DNA from: an uncultured Streptococcus sp.
GTDB lineage: Bacteria; Bacillota; Bacilli; Lactobacillales; Streptococcaceae
DNA length: 20,513 nt
Assembly (NCBI RefSeq): GCF_959025735.1
Contig: NZ_CAUFJQ010000025.1
Coordinates: forward strand, 1 to 20,513
Direction of reading: 5' to 3'
Part shown: piece by piece, positions 5,893 through 13,011 of the stretch
How the letters are laid out: each line of letters starts with the position of its first letter
Position numbering within the stretch: position 1 is the stretch's first letter
The notes under the pieces: model-generated
The model's database searches: none
Told to the model about the DNA's origin: nothing
What the model saw: only the letters and a program-made list of their open reading frames with translations
Position numbers and translations under genes: made by a program

Positions 5893-6267
5893 CTAGCCTT
5901 GGCCTTGCAAAAAATCTTTGATCATAGATTTGATTCCAGTAGATACTGCATAGACCACCGCATTTGAAGGAAATGCGATCAAGCCGAGCATAAAAGCAGT
6001 AGGTCCTCCCCCCAACAAGGAGAAAATCAGATACAAAACCGGCAGAAATAAAATCGAAAACCGATAAATTTGTGACTCTCTTGCCCTTTCTGTTGTCAGA
6101 AACAAGAGGTAGAAGAGACTATTCCAAATGCCCAGTGGAAAAAGGGCCATTCCGATAAAAACTGTTCCAACTCCTTCTCCAAAAACACGATTTAAAATGA
6201 AAAACTGTCCTATAAAACTGAAAAAGAGATATAGAATAAAAGCAAGGTAATAGAACTTCTGCTTCAC
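5893..6267 (-). CDS. Small four-helix membrane protein of unknown function
   Basis: A 124-residue hydrophobic protein that I do not recognise. Four membrane segments are visible, at about residues 6-26, 32-57, 68-85 and 88-112. A charged loop (TTERARESQIYR, 58-69) separates the second and third, and a Gly-rich turn, LLGGGPT, lies between the third and fourth. The start is GTG at 6265-6267, with AGGAGA at 6274-6279. The gene follows the PspC-domain gene by 12 bases and ends before a terminator, so the two are cotranscribed. No catalytic motif is seen. A role near the membrane together with the PspC protein is possible, but only from position. Confidence 0.75.
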   Translation of the reverse strand: MKQKFYYLAFILYLFFSFIGQFFILNRVFGEGVGTVFIGMALFPLGIWNSLFYLLFLTTERARESQIYRFSILFLPVLYLIFSLLGGGPTAFMLGLIAFPSNAVVYAVSTGIKSMIKDFLQGQG

Positions 6268-6279
6268 CCGGATCTCCTT

Positions 6280-6561
6280 TTAGAAAAACGGACTATCATT
6301 CTGATCATGGATAGGTTCGGCCTCTTTTCTCCGACGAGGTCGAGGGCCATCGTCAAATATTTCCTGCTCCTCTTCGTCCTTATAAGGTAAGGTCGTATCT
6401 AACAGTAAATAGATAATCACACCGATAAAGGCATGAGAGACCGTAAAAAGAATAAACAAGAAGCGTAGCAGCGTTACACTCAGACCAAATTTATCAGCCA
6501 GCCCAGCTAGCACACCTGAAACCAGGCGATGTCGTTTTAATTTGTAAAATGATGATGTCAT
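6280..6561 (-). CDS. PspC-domain membrane protein
   Basis: A 93-residue protein. The PspC domain occupies about residues 5-60: KLKRHRLVSGVLAGLADKFG with the typical Gly-hydrophobic pattern, then one hydrophobic helix (VTLLRFLFILFTVSHAFIGVIIYLLL). A charged tail with an Arg-rich patch (PRPRRRKE) and acidic residues ends in NDSPFF. PspC proteins form part of membrane-stress responses in enterobacteria. In Firmicutes, small stand-alone forms like this have no firm role, although LiaY-type relatives take part in envelope stress. AGAGGAAAA precedes the ATG. It is the first gene of a two-gene unit with the 124-aa membrane protein. Confidence 0.85.
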   Translation of the reverse strand: MTSSFYKLKRHRLVSGVLAGLADKFGLSVTLLRFLFILFTVSHAFIGVIIYLLLDTTLPYKDEEEQEIFDDGPRPRRRKEAEPIHDQNDSPFF

Positions 6562-6588
6562 TTGATTTTCCTCTTTCTAGTTAGACCT

Positions 6589-6597
6589 ATTTTAGCA
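6589..6597 (-). promoter_or_regulatory. Extended -10 promoter of the PspC gene
   Basis: The minus strand reads TGCTAAAAT: TGn plus TAAAAT (five of six), about 28 bases before the ATG. The -35 is not recognisable. No terminator separates this from sprT, so read-through from tex-sprT is also possible. Confidence 0.55.
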
Positions 6598-6635
6598 GAG
6601 TCGAACTGGAAAGAGATCCGCCTAAAGACTGATTC

Positions 6636-7091
6636 TTACACTTGTCTCATTTCAAGAAATTGCAGGCAGCTGTGACAGCGACCGCAGGCATATTTCTTCA
6701 GATCGATTTTTCGCTTTCGTCTATACTCTTGGCCACAATGGGGACATTGATAGAGATAGATCCGCTTGACTCGCCCAGTTCTATCTGGTAGAGGAGGTGT
6801 GAAACGAAGACCGTCCACTTGCTGGAGAAGTTGCTTAAAGTCTAGATCTTTGTGGCGATAGCCTTTTCCTTGATCGTAAAGATGGTAATGGCAAAGCTCG
6901 TGACGGACGATTTTACGAAAGACCTCTAACCCGAAAGCTTGGTATATTTTCGGGTTGAAATCAAGGTGTCGATCTTTGGGAAAGAAACGACCCCCAGTAG
7001 TTTGAAGACGTGAATTCCACTCTGCTTGATGGCGGAATTCTCTCCCAAAATCTTCTAGGGATACTTGGCGTACATACTCAGTCAGATTCAT
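6636..7091 (-). CDS. SprT-like zinc-binding protein
   Basis: A 151-residue SprT-family protein. The metallopeptidase-type motif is HELCH at 64-68, preceded by VFRKIVR and followed by a possible third ligand, His80, in GKGYRH. A C-terminal zinc-ribbon-like part carries Cys116-x2-Cys119 and Cys136-x2-Cys139, with Cys142 beyond. The family includes E. coli SprT and is related to the SPRTN protease core, but activity of the short Firmicute forms is not established to my knowledge. The start ATG lies inside the end of tex (14-base overlap in another frame) and has only a weak Shine-Dalgarno, so it probably depends on translation of tex. Confidence 0.85.
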   Translation of the reverse strand: MNLTEYVRQVSLEDFGREFRHQAEWNSRLQTTGGRFFPKDRHLDFNPKIYQAFGLEVFRKIVRHELCHYHLYDQGKGYRHKDLDFKQLLQQVDGLRFTPPLPDRTGRVKRIYLYQCPHCGQEYRRKRKIDLKKYACGRCHSCLQFLEMRQV

Positions 7092-9204
7092 TCGGAGCTA
7101 CCAAACTGAGATTGACTTTTTCGCGTTCCACATCAATCTTCTTCACCCAGACGGTTACCAAATCACCTACTGATACGACCTGGCTTGGATGCTTGATAAA
7201 CTGCTTGCTCATATGGGAGATATGAATCAAGCCATCTTCGTGAATGCCAATATCGACAAAGGCCCCAAAGTCAACCACATTGCGCACAACCCCTTCTAAT
7301 TTTTGGCCAATATGCAGGTCTTTAATATCCAAGACATCCTGACGGAGCACGGGTGCATCAAAGGAATCCCGCAAATCGCGACCTGGTTTTAGGAGATCGG
7401 CAATAATATCTTTCAGGGTTTCTGGTCCCAGATCCAGCTGAGTAGACATCTCCTTTATGTTCACAGCATTTAATTTTTCCTGAGCGGATGCATCGAGGTC
7501 GGTAATTTCAAGAAGTTGAAAAAGTTTTTCAACTTCCTTGTAACTTTCAGGGTGAACGCCGGTATTGTCCAAGATATTTTTACTTTCAGGAATGCGTAAG
7601 AATCCAGCCGCTTGCTCGAAAGCCTTGGCGCCGAGACGAGGGACTTTTTTAATCTGTGCTCGTGAAAGAATCATTCCTTCTTCTTCCCGGTATTTCACAA
7701 TATTTTCAGAGATGGTTTTATTGAGTCCTGCTACATGGGCTAAGAGAGAGGGACTAGCCGTATTGATATTGACCCCAACTTGGTTGACGACAGTATCTAC
7801 CACGAAATCCAAGCTTTCTGTCAGTTTTTTCTGATTGACATCGTGTTGGTATTGACCGACACCGATGGATTTGGCATCGATTTTCACCAATTCTGCTAGC
7901 GGATCTTGCAAGCGACGGGCAATGGAGATGGCCGAGCGTTTTTCAACGGTTAGCTCTGGGAACTCATGACGGGCCAACTCACTAGCTGAGTAGACAGAGG
8001 CTCCGCTTTCATTGACAATAACATAGCGAACTCCTGGATGGTCATGAAGCACCTCTGCGACAAAGGCCTCACTTTCACGGCTGGCGGTTCCATTTCCAAT
8101 CGCAATAATTTCTACTCCGAACTCCTTGATCAAGGAAGACAGTTCCTTTTTAGCCTGCTCGATCTGAGCTGGTTTTGCAGGAGCAACTGGATAGATGACC
8201 TGGGTGGCGAGCATCTTTCCTGTCTCATCGACAACGGCTAGTTTAGCACCGGTCCGAAAAGCTGGGTCAAATCCAAGGACCACGCGCCCTTTTAATGGAG
8301 GAATGAGCAATAGATTCCGTAGATTCTCAGAGAACAATTGAATGGCTCCGTCTTCTGCCACCTCCGTCAACTCTGTCCGAATCCGACGTTCAATCGCAGG
8401 AACGATTTTTTTCTTAACCGCTTGTTGAATAACCTCATCGACATAGGCATTTTTAGTTTTAAAACGAGCCTCAAAAATACGAATGATTCGATCCAGTTGG
8501 TGCTCGAATCCGACTTTGAGAACGCCCAATTTTTCCCCACGATTGAGAGCTAGAGTCCGGTAGCCTTGCATATTCTTGATCTTCTCAGAAAAATCATAAT
8601 AGATTTCAAAGGTTCTCTTAGGATCTAAGCTTTCATCCTTCAAGGTTGACGTCATGAGGGAATGCCCATGAATTTCTTGATAGGTGAGGGCCCGTAATTG
8701 GGTATCCTCTGAAATAGCTTCTACCAGAATATCCACTGCACCAGCTAAAGCCGCTGTTTCAGTTGGGAAGGCCTCACAGGTAAATTTCTGAGCCTCTGCT
8801 TCCAAGTCTGGACTATTTTGCAAAATGAGACGTGCCAAAGGAAAAAGTCCTGCTTCTCGGGCAATCGTCGCCTTGGTCCGCCGTTTTTCCTTATATGGGA
8901 GATAAAGCTCTTCGACATCCGCTAATTTTTCAGCGGCCTCAATAGCCTGCTTGAGCGCCTCTGTCAATTTGCCTTGTTCCTCAATCTTAGCAAGGACAGT
9001 TTCCTTTCGTTCAGCTAGAGCCGTTAACGATTTGTCCCGGTCAATAATGGCCTTGATCGCTACTTCATCTAAATTTCCCGTCATATCTTTTCGATAGCGG
9101 GCAATGAAGGGAATGGTTGAGCCTTCTGCGGTCAGACTCAATACGGTATCGATTTGTTTTAAGCTAACACCCAATTCTTGGGCTATTTTTTCATATTTAT
9201 CCAT
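7078..9204 (-). CDS. tex: Tex transcription accessory protein (S1-domain RNA-binding)
   Basis: Tex is a cytosolic nucleic-acid-binding protein linked to transcription and, in pathogens, to toxin expression and fitness. The 708-residue product has the N-terminal helical part (LTAEGSTIPFIARYRKDMTG, about 24-43), a YqgF/RNase H-like domain from about 307 (VVLGFDPAFRTGAKLAV), a helix-hairpin-helix region around 480-560 (INTASPSLLAHVAGL) and a C-terminal S1 domain, about 633-702, containing GVVRNVVDFGAFVDIG. I chose ATG 9202-9204 (MDKYEKIAQE) rather than the frame's first codons. It matches the family's N-terminus, and a perfect extended -10 lies seven bases upstream, so the longer version could not be made from that promoter. 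There is no Shine-Dalgarno, so the mRNA is probably leaderless. Confidence 0.93.
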   Translation of the reverse strand: MDKYEKIAQELGVSLKQIDTVLSLTAEGSTIPFIARYRKDMTGNLDEVAIKAIIDRDKSLTALAERKETVLAKIEEQGKLTEALKQAIEAAEKLADVEELYLPYKEKRRTKATIAREAGLFPLARLILQNSPDLEAEAQKFTCEAFPTETAALAGAVDILVEAISEDTQLRALTYQEIHGHSLMTSTLKDESLDPKRTFEIYYDFSEKIKNMQGYRTLALNRGEKLGVLKVGFEHQLDRIIRIFEARFKTKNAYVDEVIQQAVKKKIVPAIERRIRTELTEVAEDGAIQLFSENLRNLLLIPPLKGRVVLGFDPAFRTGAKLAVVDETGKMLATQVIYPVAPAKPAQIEQAKKELSSLIKEFGVEIIAIGNGTASRESEAFVAEVLHDHPGVRYVIVNESGASVYSASELARHEFPELTVEKRSAISIARRLQDPLAELVKIDAKSIGVGQYQHDVNQKKLTESLDFVVDTVVNQVGVNINTASPSLLAHVAGLNKTISENIVKYREEEGMILSRAQIKKVPRLGAKAFEQAAGFLRIPESKNILDNTGVHPESYKEVEKLFQLLEITDLDASAQEKLNAVNIKEMSTQLDLGPETLKDIIADLLKPGRDLRDSFDAPVLRQDVLDIKDLHIGQKLEGVVRNVVDFGAFVDIGIHEDGLIHISHMSKQFIKHPSQVVSVGDLVTVWVKKIDVEREKVNLSLVAPNESD

Positions 9205-9211
9205 AACTTCT

Positions 9212-9220
9212 ATTATAGCA
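9212..9220 (-). promoter_or_regulatory. Extended -10 promoter abutting the tex start codon
   Basis: The minus strand reads TGCTATAAT, then AGAAGTT, then the tex ATG. Transcription should start within about one base of the ATG. There is no recognisable -35. Confidence 0.65.
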
Positions 9221-9291
9221 TATTTTGCTACCATCAAGGGGTGAGATCGCCTGTTCTAGTCTCTGTTTCAGGGATTTTTCATAGAATAATT

Positions 9292-9320
9292 TTGACCCCC
9301 TTGATCTTTCCTTTTATGCT
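9292..9320 (+). promoter_or_regulatory. Weak second promoter candidate for the 49-aa/permease unit
   Basis: TTGACC (9292-9297), 17-base spacer, TATGCT (9315-9320). The -35 is good (five of six) and the -10 poor (four of six). It lies upstream of the stronger extended -10 at 9347-9355. Confidence 0.25.
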
Positions 9321-9346
9321 CCATTTCCCCCTTGCTCTTTCCTTTT

Positions 9347-9355
9347 TGTTATAAT
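9347..9355 (+). promoter_or_regulatory. Extended -10 promoter of the 49-aa/permease unit
   Basis: TGTTATAAT is a perfect extended -10. The expected start near 9362 gives a leader of about 20 bases carrying the strong Shine-Dalgarno AAGGAGG (9369-9374). Confidence 0.75.
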
Positions 9356-9382
9356 GAAAGAAAATAAAAAGGAGGCCCAACA

Positions 9383-9532
9383 ATGGCTATTAAATTCTCA
9401 AAAACAGATGATCTTGATAAAATGTTTGAAAACTTTGCAAGTTTTCCAGATGTAGAAAAAACAGTCGAATTTCCTGAAGAAAAAAAGAAGGCAGAAACTG
9501 CTACAACTAAAGAAGCAAAGAAGGCTAAGTAA
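9383..9532 (+). CDS. 49-residue lysine-rich protein (resembles the streptococcal SPJ_0845 family)
   Basis: A small gene of 49 codons with a near-perfect Shine-Dalgarno, AAGGAGG, and a strong promoter. The protein begins MAIKFSKTDDLDKMFENFAS, with an amphipathic look, followed by FPDVEKTVEFPEE. It ends in a Lys/Ala/Glu-rich tail (KKKAETATTKEAKKAK). It has no Cys, no His, no signal peptide and no membrane segment. From memory it resembles the small streptococcal SPJ_0845 family found next to tex; I cannot check this. Its TAA shares a base with the ATG of the permease (TAATG), so it is translationally coupled to it. The function is unknown; a cytosolic partner of the permease is one idea. Confidence 0.8.
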   Translation: MAIKFSKTDDLDKMFENFASFPDVEKTVEFPEEKKKAETATTKEAKKAK

Positions 9533-10437
9533 TGACATTCTTTCAACACCTTCCCTCTAGCGTCTTGCAGGCTGGGGCTATTTTTCTCTCGATTATTATC
9601 GAGGCCCTACCTTTTGTCCTAATCGGAAGTATCATTTCAGGGATTATTGAGGTCTATATCACCCCCGAGAGGGTCTATCGCCTTCTTCCCAAGAATAAAT
9701 TTGGGCGGATCTTCTTTGGGACCTTTATCGGCTTTATCTTTCCTTCCTGTGAATGTGGAATTGTTCCCATTATCAATCGCTTTCTAGAAAAGAAAGTCCC
9801 AAGTTATACTGCTGTTCCCTTTCTGGTGACAGCACCTGTCATCAATCCCATCGTTCTCTTTGCGACCTACTCAGCCTTTGGGAATTCTGTCAAGATGGCT
9901 CTCTACCGCGCCCTTGGTTCCCTTTTGGTCGCAACGGTTCTAGGGATCTTTCTTGGTTTTATTCAGACAGATTCGATCCAAAAAGAACATCGTAAGGCTG
10001 TACATGAACATGATTTTAGGGACTTGAGCAAAGGTCAAAAGCTCTTTCAAGTCTTGGTGCAAGCCATTGATGAATTCTTTGATACAGGACGTTACCTGGT
10101 ATTTGGTTGCCTCTTTGCCAGCCTCGTCCAAGTCTATGTCCCAACACGGATCCTCACTTCGATCAGTGCGACACCGGTTATTGCTATTCTCCTTCTCATG
10201 GTCTTGTCCTTTCTCCTCTCACTTTGTAGCGAGGCGGACGCCTTTGTTGGATCCTCTCTTCTGACGAGTTTTGGAGTAGCGCCGGTTCTTGCCTTTCTGG
10301 TGATTGGGCCTATGCTTGATGTCAAAAATCTCCTCATGATGAAAAATTATCTCAAGACCCGTTTTATCTGGCAATTTATCGGGATTGTGAGTGGAGTTGT
10401 GCTCCTTTATGCTTGGTTTGTGGGGGTAGTGCTATGA
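9532..10437 (+). CDS. YraQ/ArsP_1-family permease (UPF0718)
   Basis: A 301-residue integral membrane protein with about eight hydrophobic segments in two halves, split by a charged loop (about 147-170, TDSIQKEHRKAVHEHDFRDL). Family marks are the PSCECG motif with Cys73 and Cys75, the nearby PFLVTAPVINPIVLF segment (96-110) and a second-half repeat, SLCSEADAFV, with Cys232 (about 230-239). Relatives include B. subtilis YcgR and the organoarsenical exporter ArsP; the substrate here is unknown. The conserved thiols suggest a metal, metalloid or thiol-reactive substrate, which is inference. The start ATG overlaps the stop of the 49-aa gene, and the stop TGA overlaps the start of the next gene. 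Confidence 0.88.
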   Translation: MTFFQHLPSSVLQAGAIFLSIIIEALPFVLIGSIISGIIEVYITPERVYRLLPKNKFGRIFFGTFIGFIFPSCECGIVPIINRFLEKKVPSYTAVPFLVTAPVINPIVLFATYSAFGNSVKMALYRALGSLLVATVLGIFLGFIQTDSIQKEHRKAVHEHDFRDLSKGQKLFQVLVQAIDEFFDTGRYLVFGCLFASLVQVYVPTRILTSISATPVIAILLLMVLSFLLSLCSEADAFVGSSLLTSFGVAPVLAFLVIGPMLDVKNLLMMKNYLKTRFIWQFIGIVSGVVLLYAWFVGVVL

Positions 10438-11249
10438 TTCGTTTCTTGATATTAGCTGGCTATTTTGAGCTCACCATGTACCTGCAATTATCTGGTAAGC
10501 TCAATCAATACATCAACTTACACTATTCTTACTTGGCTTATATTTCCATGTTCCTGTCCTTTGTTTTAGCTCTTGTGCAGCTGATCATCTGGGTCAAGCA
10601 GATGAAGATCCACAGTCATCTCTCTGGCTTCTGGGCAAAAGTGGCGAGTATCTTCTTACTCTGTATTCCTTTGTTTGTCGGGCTATTTTTCCCTACAGTG
10701 ACACTGGATTCCCAAACAGTCTCTGCCAAAGGCTACCACTTCCCAGTTGCAGCTGGTTCTTCCAAGGAAATCCAGCAGGACGAAGGAACAACTACCCAGT
10801 ATCTCAAACCAGATACTAGTAGCTATTTTACCAAATCTGCCTATGAGTCAGAAATGAAGCAGGCGGCAAAGAAATATGTTGATAAAAAAGTGATCCAGGT
10901 GACCACTGAGAATTATATGGAAGTCATGGAAGTTATTTATGATTATCCTGACCAATTTGCAGGAAAGACGATCGAGCTGACCGGCTTTGTATACAATGAC
11001 CCCAATAACAAGGATAGCCAATTCCTCTTTCGCTTTGGGATCATCCACTGTATCGCAGATTCCGGAGTCTACGGTCTCTTAACGACGGGTGCTCCGCAGC
11101 ATTTCGAAAACAACACTTGGATCCATGCCAAAGGAACCTTGTCCATTGAATACCACAAGCAGCTCAAGCAAAGCTTGCCTGTCCTCCACATTAGTGATTG
11201 CCAGACTATTACAAAACCGGATAATCCTTATGTCTACCGCGTATTCTGA
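10434..11249 (+). CDS. TIGR03943/DUF1980 putative permease subunit (YcgQ-like)
   Basis: A 271-residue protein. Two or three N-terminal membrane segments lie at about residues 3-20, 33-54 and 68-88, with a soluble domain from about residue 95. The soluble part carries the family-like stretch ELTGFVYND (181-189) and FRFGIIHCIADSGVYGLL (199-216), where Cys206 stands in for the double cysteine seen in some relatives. Its pairing with a YraQ-type permease matches B. subtilis ycgQ-ycgR, so the two probably form one complex. I chose ATG 10434 over a frame-start codon at 10413 because it overlaps the permease stop as ATGA. A terminator follows at 11301. The substrate is unknown. Confidence 0.85.
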   Translation: MIRFLILAGYFELTMYLQLSGKLNQYINLHYSYLAYISMFLSFVLALVQLIIWVKQMKIHSHLSGFWAKVASIFLLCIPLFVGLFFPTVTLDSQTVSAKGYHFPVAAGSSKEIQQDEGTTTQYLKPDTSSYFTKSAYESEMKQAAKKYVDKKVIQVTTENYMEVMEVIYDYPDQFAGKTIELTGFVYNDPNNKDSQFLFRFGIIHCIADSGVYGLLTTGAPQHFENNTWIHAKGTLSIEYHKQLKQSLPVLHISDCQTITKPDNPYVYRVF

Positions 11250-11300
11250 TGAAGTTACCAAGTTTCTTTGGTGGTCGATCCAAACAGCCTATAGCAGTTG

Positions 11301-11332
11301 AAGCTAGAATCCACATTGGTTCTAGCTTTTTC
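11301..11332 (+). terminator. Terminator of the 49-aa/permease unit
   Basis: AAGCTAGAA (11301-11309) pairs with TTCTAGCTT (11320-11328), followed by a T-run to 11331. It lies about 50 bases past the last stop codon. Confidence 0.8.
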
Positions 11333-11413
11333 TATGCTTTCCTCTCAAATCCTCTAATCCAAGCGGAAAATATTCGGAACAACGATTCAATCAAAGAAAT
11401 CTTGTAGATTTTA

Positions 11414-11422
11414 TGGTAAAAT
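11414..11422 (+). promoter_or_regulatory. Extended -10 promoter of zwf
   Basis: TGGTAAAAT: TGn plus TAAAAT. The predicted start is near 11429, with an AGGAAATAGG purine-rich ribosome-binding region before the ATG at 11454. No -35 and no cre-like palindrome are visible. Confidence 0.55.
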
Positions 11423-11453
11423 ATGGTTAATAAGATAGGAAATAGGTACTTAA

Positions 11454-12920
11454 ATGTCTTCAAAAGTTATTGTAACCATTTTCGGGGCCAGTGGAGATTT
11501 AGCTAAGCGCAAACTCTACCCATCCCTTTTTAGACTCTATAAATCAGGAAATCTATCTGAACACTTTGCGGTTATCGGAACAGCCCGCAGACCATGGAGC
11601 AAGGAATACTTTGAATCAGTCGTGGTAGAATCCATCACAGATCTGGCAGATAGCCCTCAACAAGCTCAAGAATTCGCTAGTCATTTCTACTACCAAAGCC
11701 ACGATGTCAATGATACCGAACATTACATTGCCCTGCGTGAATTGCAAAATAGCTTGGATGAAAAATACCAAACAGAACACAACAAGGTCTTCTTCTTGTC
11801 CATGGCTCCTCAATTTTTTGGAACCATTGCCAAACACCTCAAATCAGAAGGCATTGTGGATGGGCAAGGCTTTGAGCGCTTGATCGTTGAAAAACCTTTC
11901 GGTACAGACCTGGAAACAGCTAGTCAGCTTAACAAGGAATTGGAAGAAACCTTTGATGAAGAACAAATCTTCCGAATCGACCATTACCTTGGAAAAGAAA
12001 TGATCCAAAATATCTTTGCCATTCGTTTTGGAAATCTTATTTTTGATAACCTTTGGAACCGAGATTTTATTGACAATATCCAAATTACCTTTGCTGAACG
12101 CTTAGGAGTTGAAGAACGCGGTGGCTACTATGATCACTCGGGAGCCCTTCGAGATATGGTGCAAAACCATACCCTTCAGCTGTTGTCTTTGCTTGCTATG
12201 GATAAACCAGCCACCTTTACTAAGGATGCGATTCGGGCAGAAAAAGTTAAAGTTTTTGAGCAATTGCACAATCCAACAGATGACGAATTGAAGAAATTCT
12301 TTATCCGTGGTCAATACCATTCAGGTACGATCGAAGGGAAAAAAGATATCTCTTATCGCAGTGAACCCAATGTCGACCCTGAATCTACTACAGAAACCTA
12401 TGCTTCTGGTGCATTCTTTGTTGATAGCGATCGCTTCCGAGGAGTGCCTTTCTTCTTCCGTACCGGAAAACGCCTGACGCAAAAAGGAACCATGGTCAAT
12501 GTGGTCTTCAAGCAAACCGACTCCATCTTTGGACATAGCTTGCAACCAAATGTCTTGACCATTTATATCCAACCAAATGAAGGTTTCTCATTGAGCATCA
12601 ACGGAAAAGAGGTCGGAGAAAAATTCAGTATCGCACCGATTTCCTTTGACTACGAAACAGATGCAACCGCAACTGGAGCTTCACCAGAGCCTTATGAAAA
12701 ATTAATTTTCGACGTTTTGAACAATGACTCAACCAATTACAGCCACTGGCACGAAGTCCGTGCTTCATGGCAATTGATTGACCGGATTGAAAAACTATGG
12801 GCCGAAAATGGAGCACCGCTCTATGAGTACAAGTCAGGATCCATGGGACCAACTGCATCCGATGATCTCCTTGCAGAATACGGAGCAGAATGGGTTTGGA
12901 AACCTGAACCTAAGAATTAA
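11454..12920 (+). CDS. zwf: Glucose-6-phosphate 1-dehydrogenase
   Basis: Zwf oxidises glucose-6-phosphate to 6-phosphogluconolactone with NADP, the entry to the oxidative pentose phosphate pathway and a main source of NADPH. The 488-residue length is normal for the family. The coenzyme-binding motif GASGDLAKRK is at 11-20, EKPFG at 146-150 and the active-site signature DHYLGKE at 176-182 (His177, Lys181). The catalytic base, His239, lies in MVQNHTLQ. A purine-rich ribosome-binding region precedes ATG 11454. The gene appears monocistronic, with its own promoter and a terminator four bases past the stop. It converges with ftsY. Confidence 0.96.
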   Translation: MSSKVIVTIFGASGDLAKRKLYPSLFRLYKSGNLSEHFAVIGTARRPWSKEYFESVVVESITDLADSPQQAQEFASHFYYQSHDVNDTEHYIALRELQNSLDEKYQTEHNKVFFLSMAPQFFGTIAKHLKSEGIVDGQGFERLIVEKPFGTDLETASQLNKELEETFDEEQIFRIDHYLGKEMIQNIFAIRFGNLIFDNLWNRDFIDNIQITFAERLGVEERGGYYDHSGALRDMVQNHTLQLLSLLAMDKPATFTKDAIRAEKVKVFEQLHNPTDDELKKFFIRGQYHSGTIEGKKDISYRSEPNVDPESTTETYASGAFFVDSDRFRGVPFFFRTGKRLTQKGTMVNVVFKQTDSIFGHSLQPNVLTIYIQPNEGFSLSINGKEVGEKFSIAPISFDYETDATATGASPEPYEKLIFDVLNNDSTNYSHWHEVRASWQLIDRIEKLWAENGAPLYEYKSGSMGPTASDDLLAEYGAEWVWKPEPKN

Positions 12921-12922
12921 GG

Positions 12923-12947
12923 AAAGCCACCTTCGGGTGGTTTTTTT
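12923..12947 (+). terminator. Terminator of zwf
   Basis: AAAGCCACC (12923-12931), TTCG loop, GGTGGTTTT (12936-12944; one G-T pair), then T to 12947. Confidence 0.9.
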
Positions 12948-12963
12948 GATAGCGTAAGGAAAC

Positions 12964-13000
12964 AAAAAGACAAATTGTCCTTCCAACAATTTGTCTTTTT
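12964..13000. terminator. Bidirectional terminator of the rnc-smc-ftsY operon
   Basis: A perfect 15-bp stem: 12964-12978 (AAAAAGACAAATTGT) with 12986-13000, and a seven-base loop. A-rich and T-rich arms let it work in both directions. It lies 11 bases past the ftsY stop and backs up the zwf terminator. Confidence 0.9.
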
Positions 13001-13011
13001 CTATTTGACTC

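Noticed and set aside
9205..9237. Longer start for tex, adding 11 residues
   Set aside because: The added codons include the extended -10 promoter and have no ribosome-binding site; the family N-terminus fits MDKYEKIAQE.
11250..11453. Catabolite-responsive (cre) site upstream of zwf
   Set aside because: No sequence near the zwf promoter fits the cre palindrome well enough to report.
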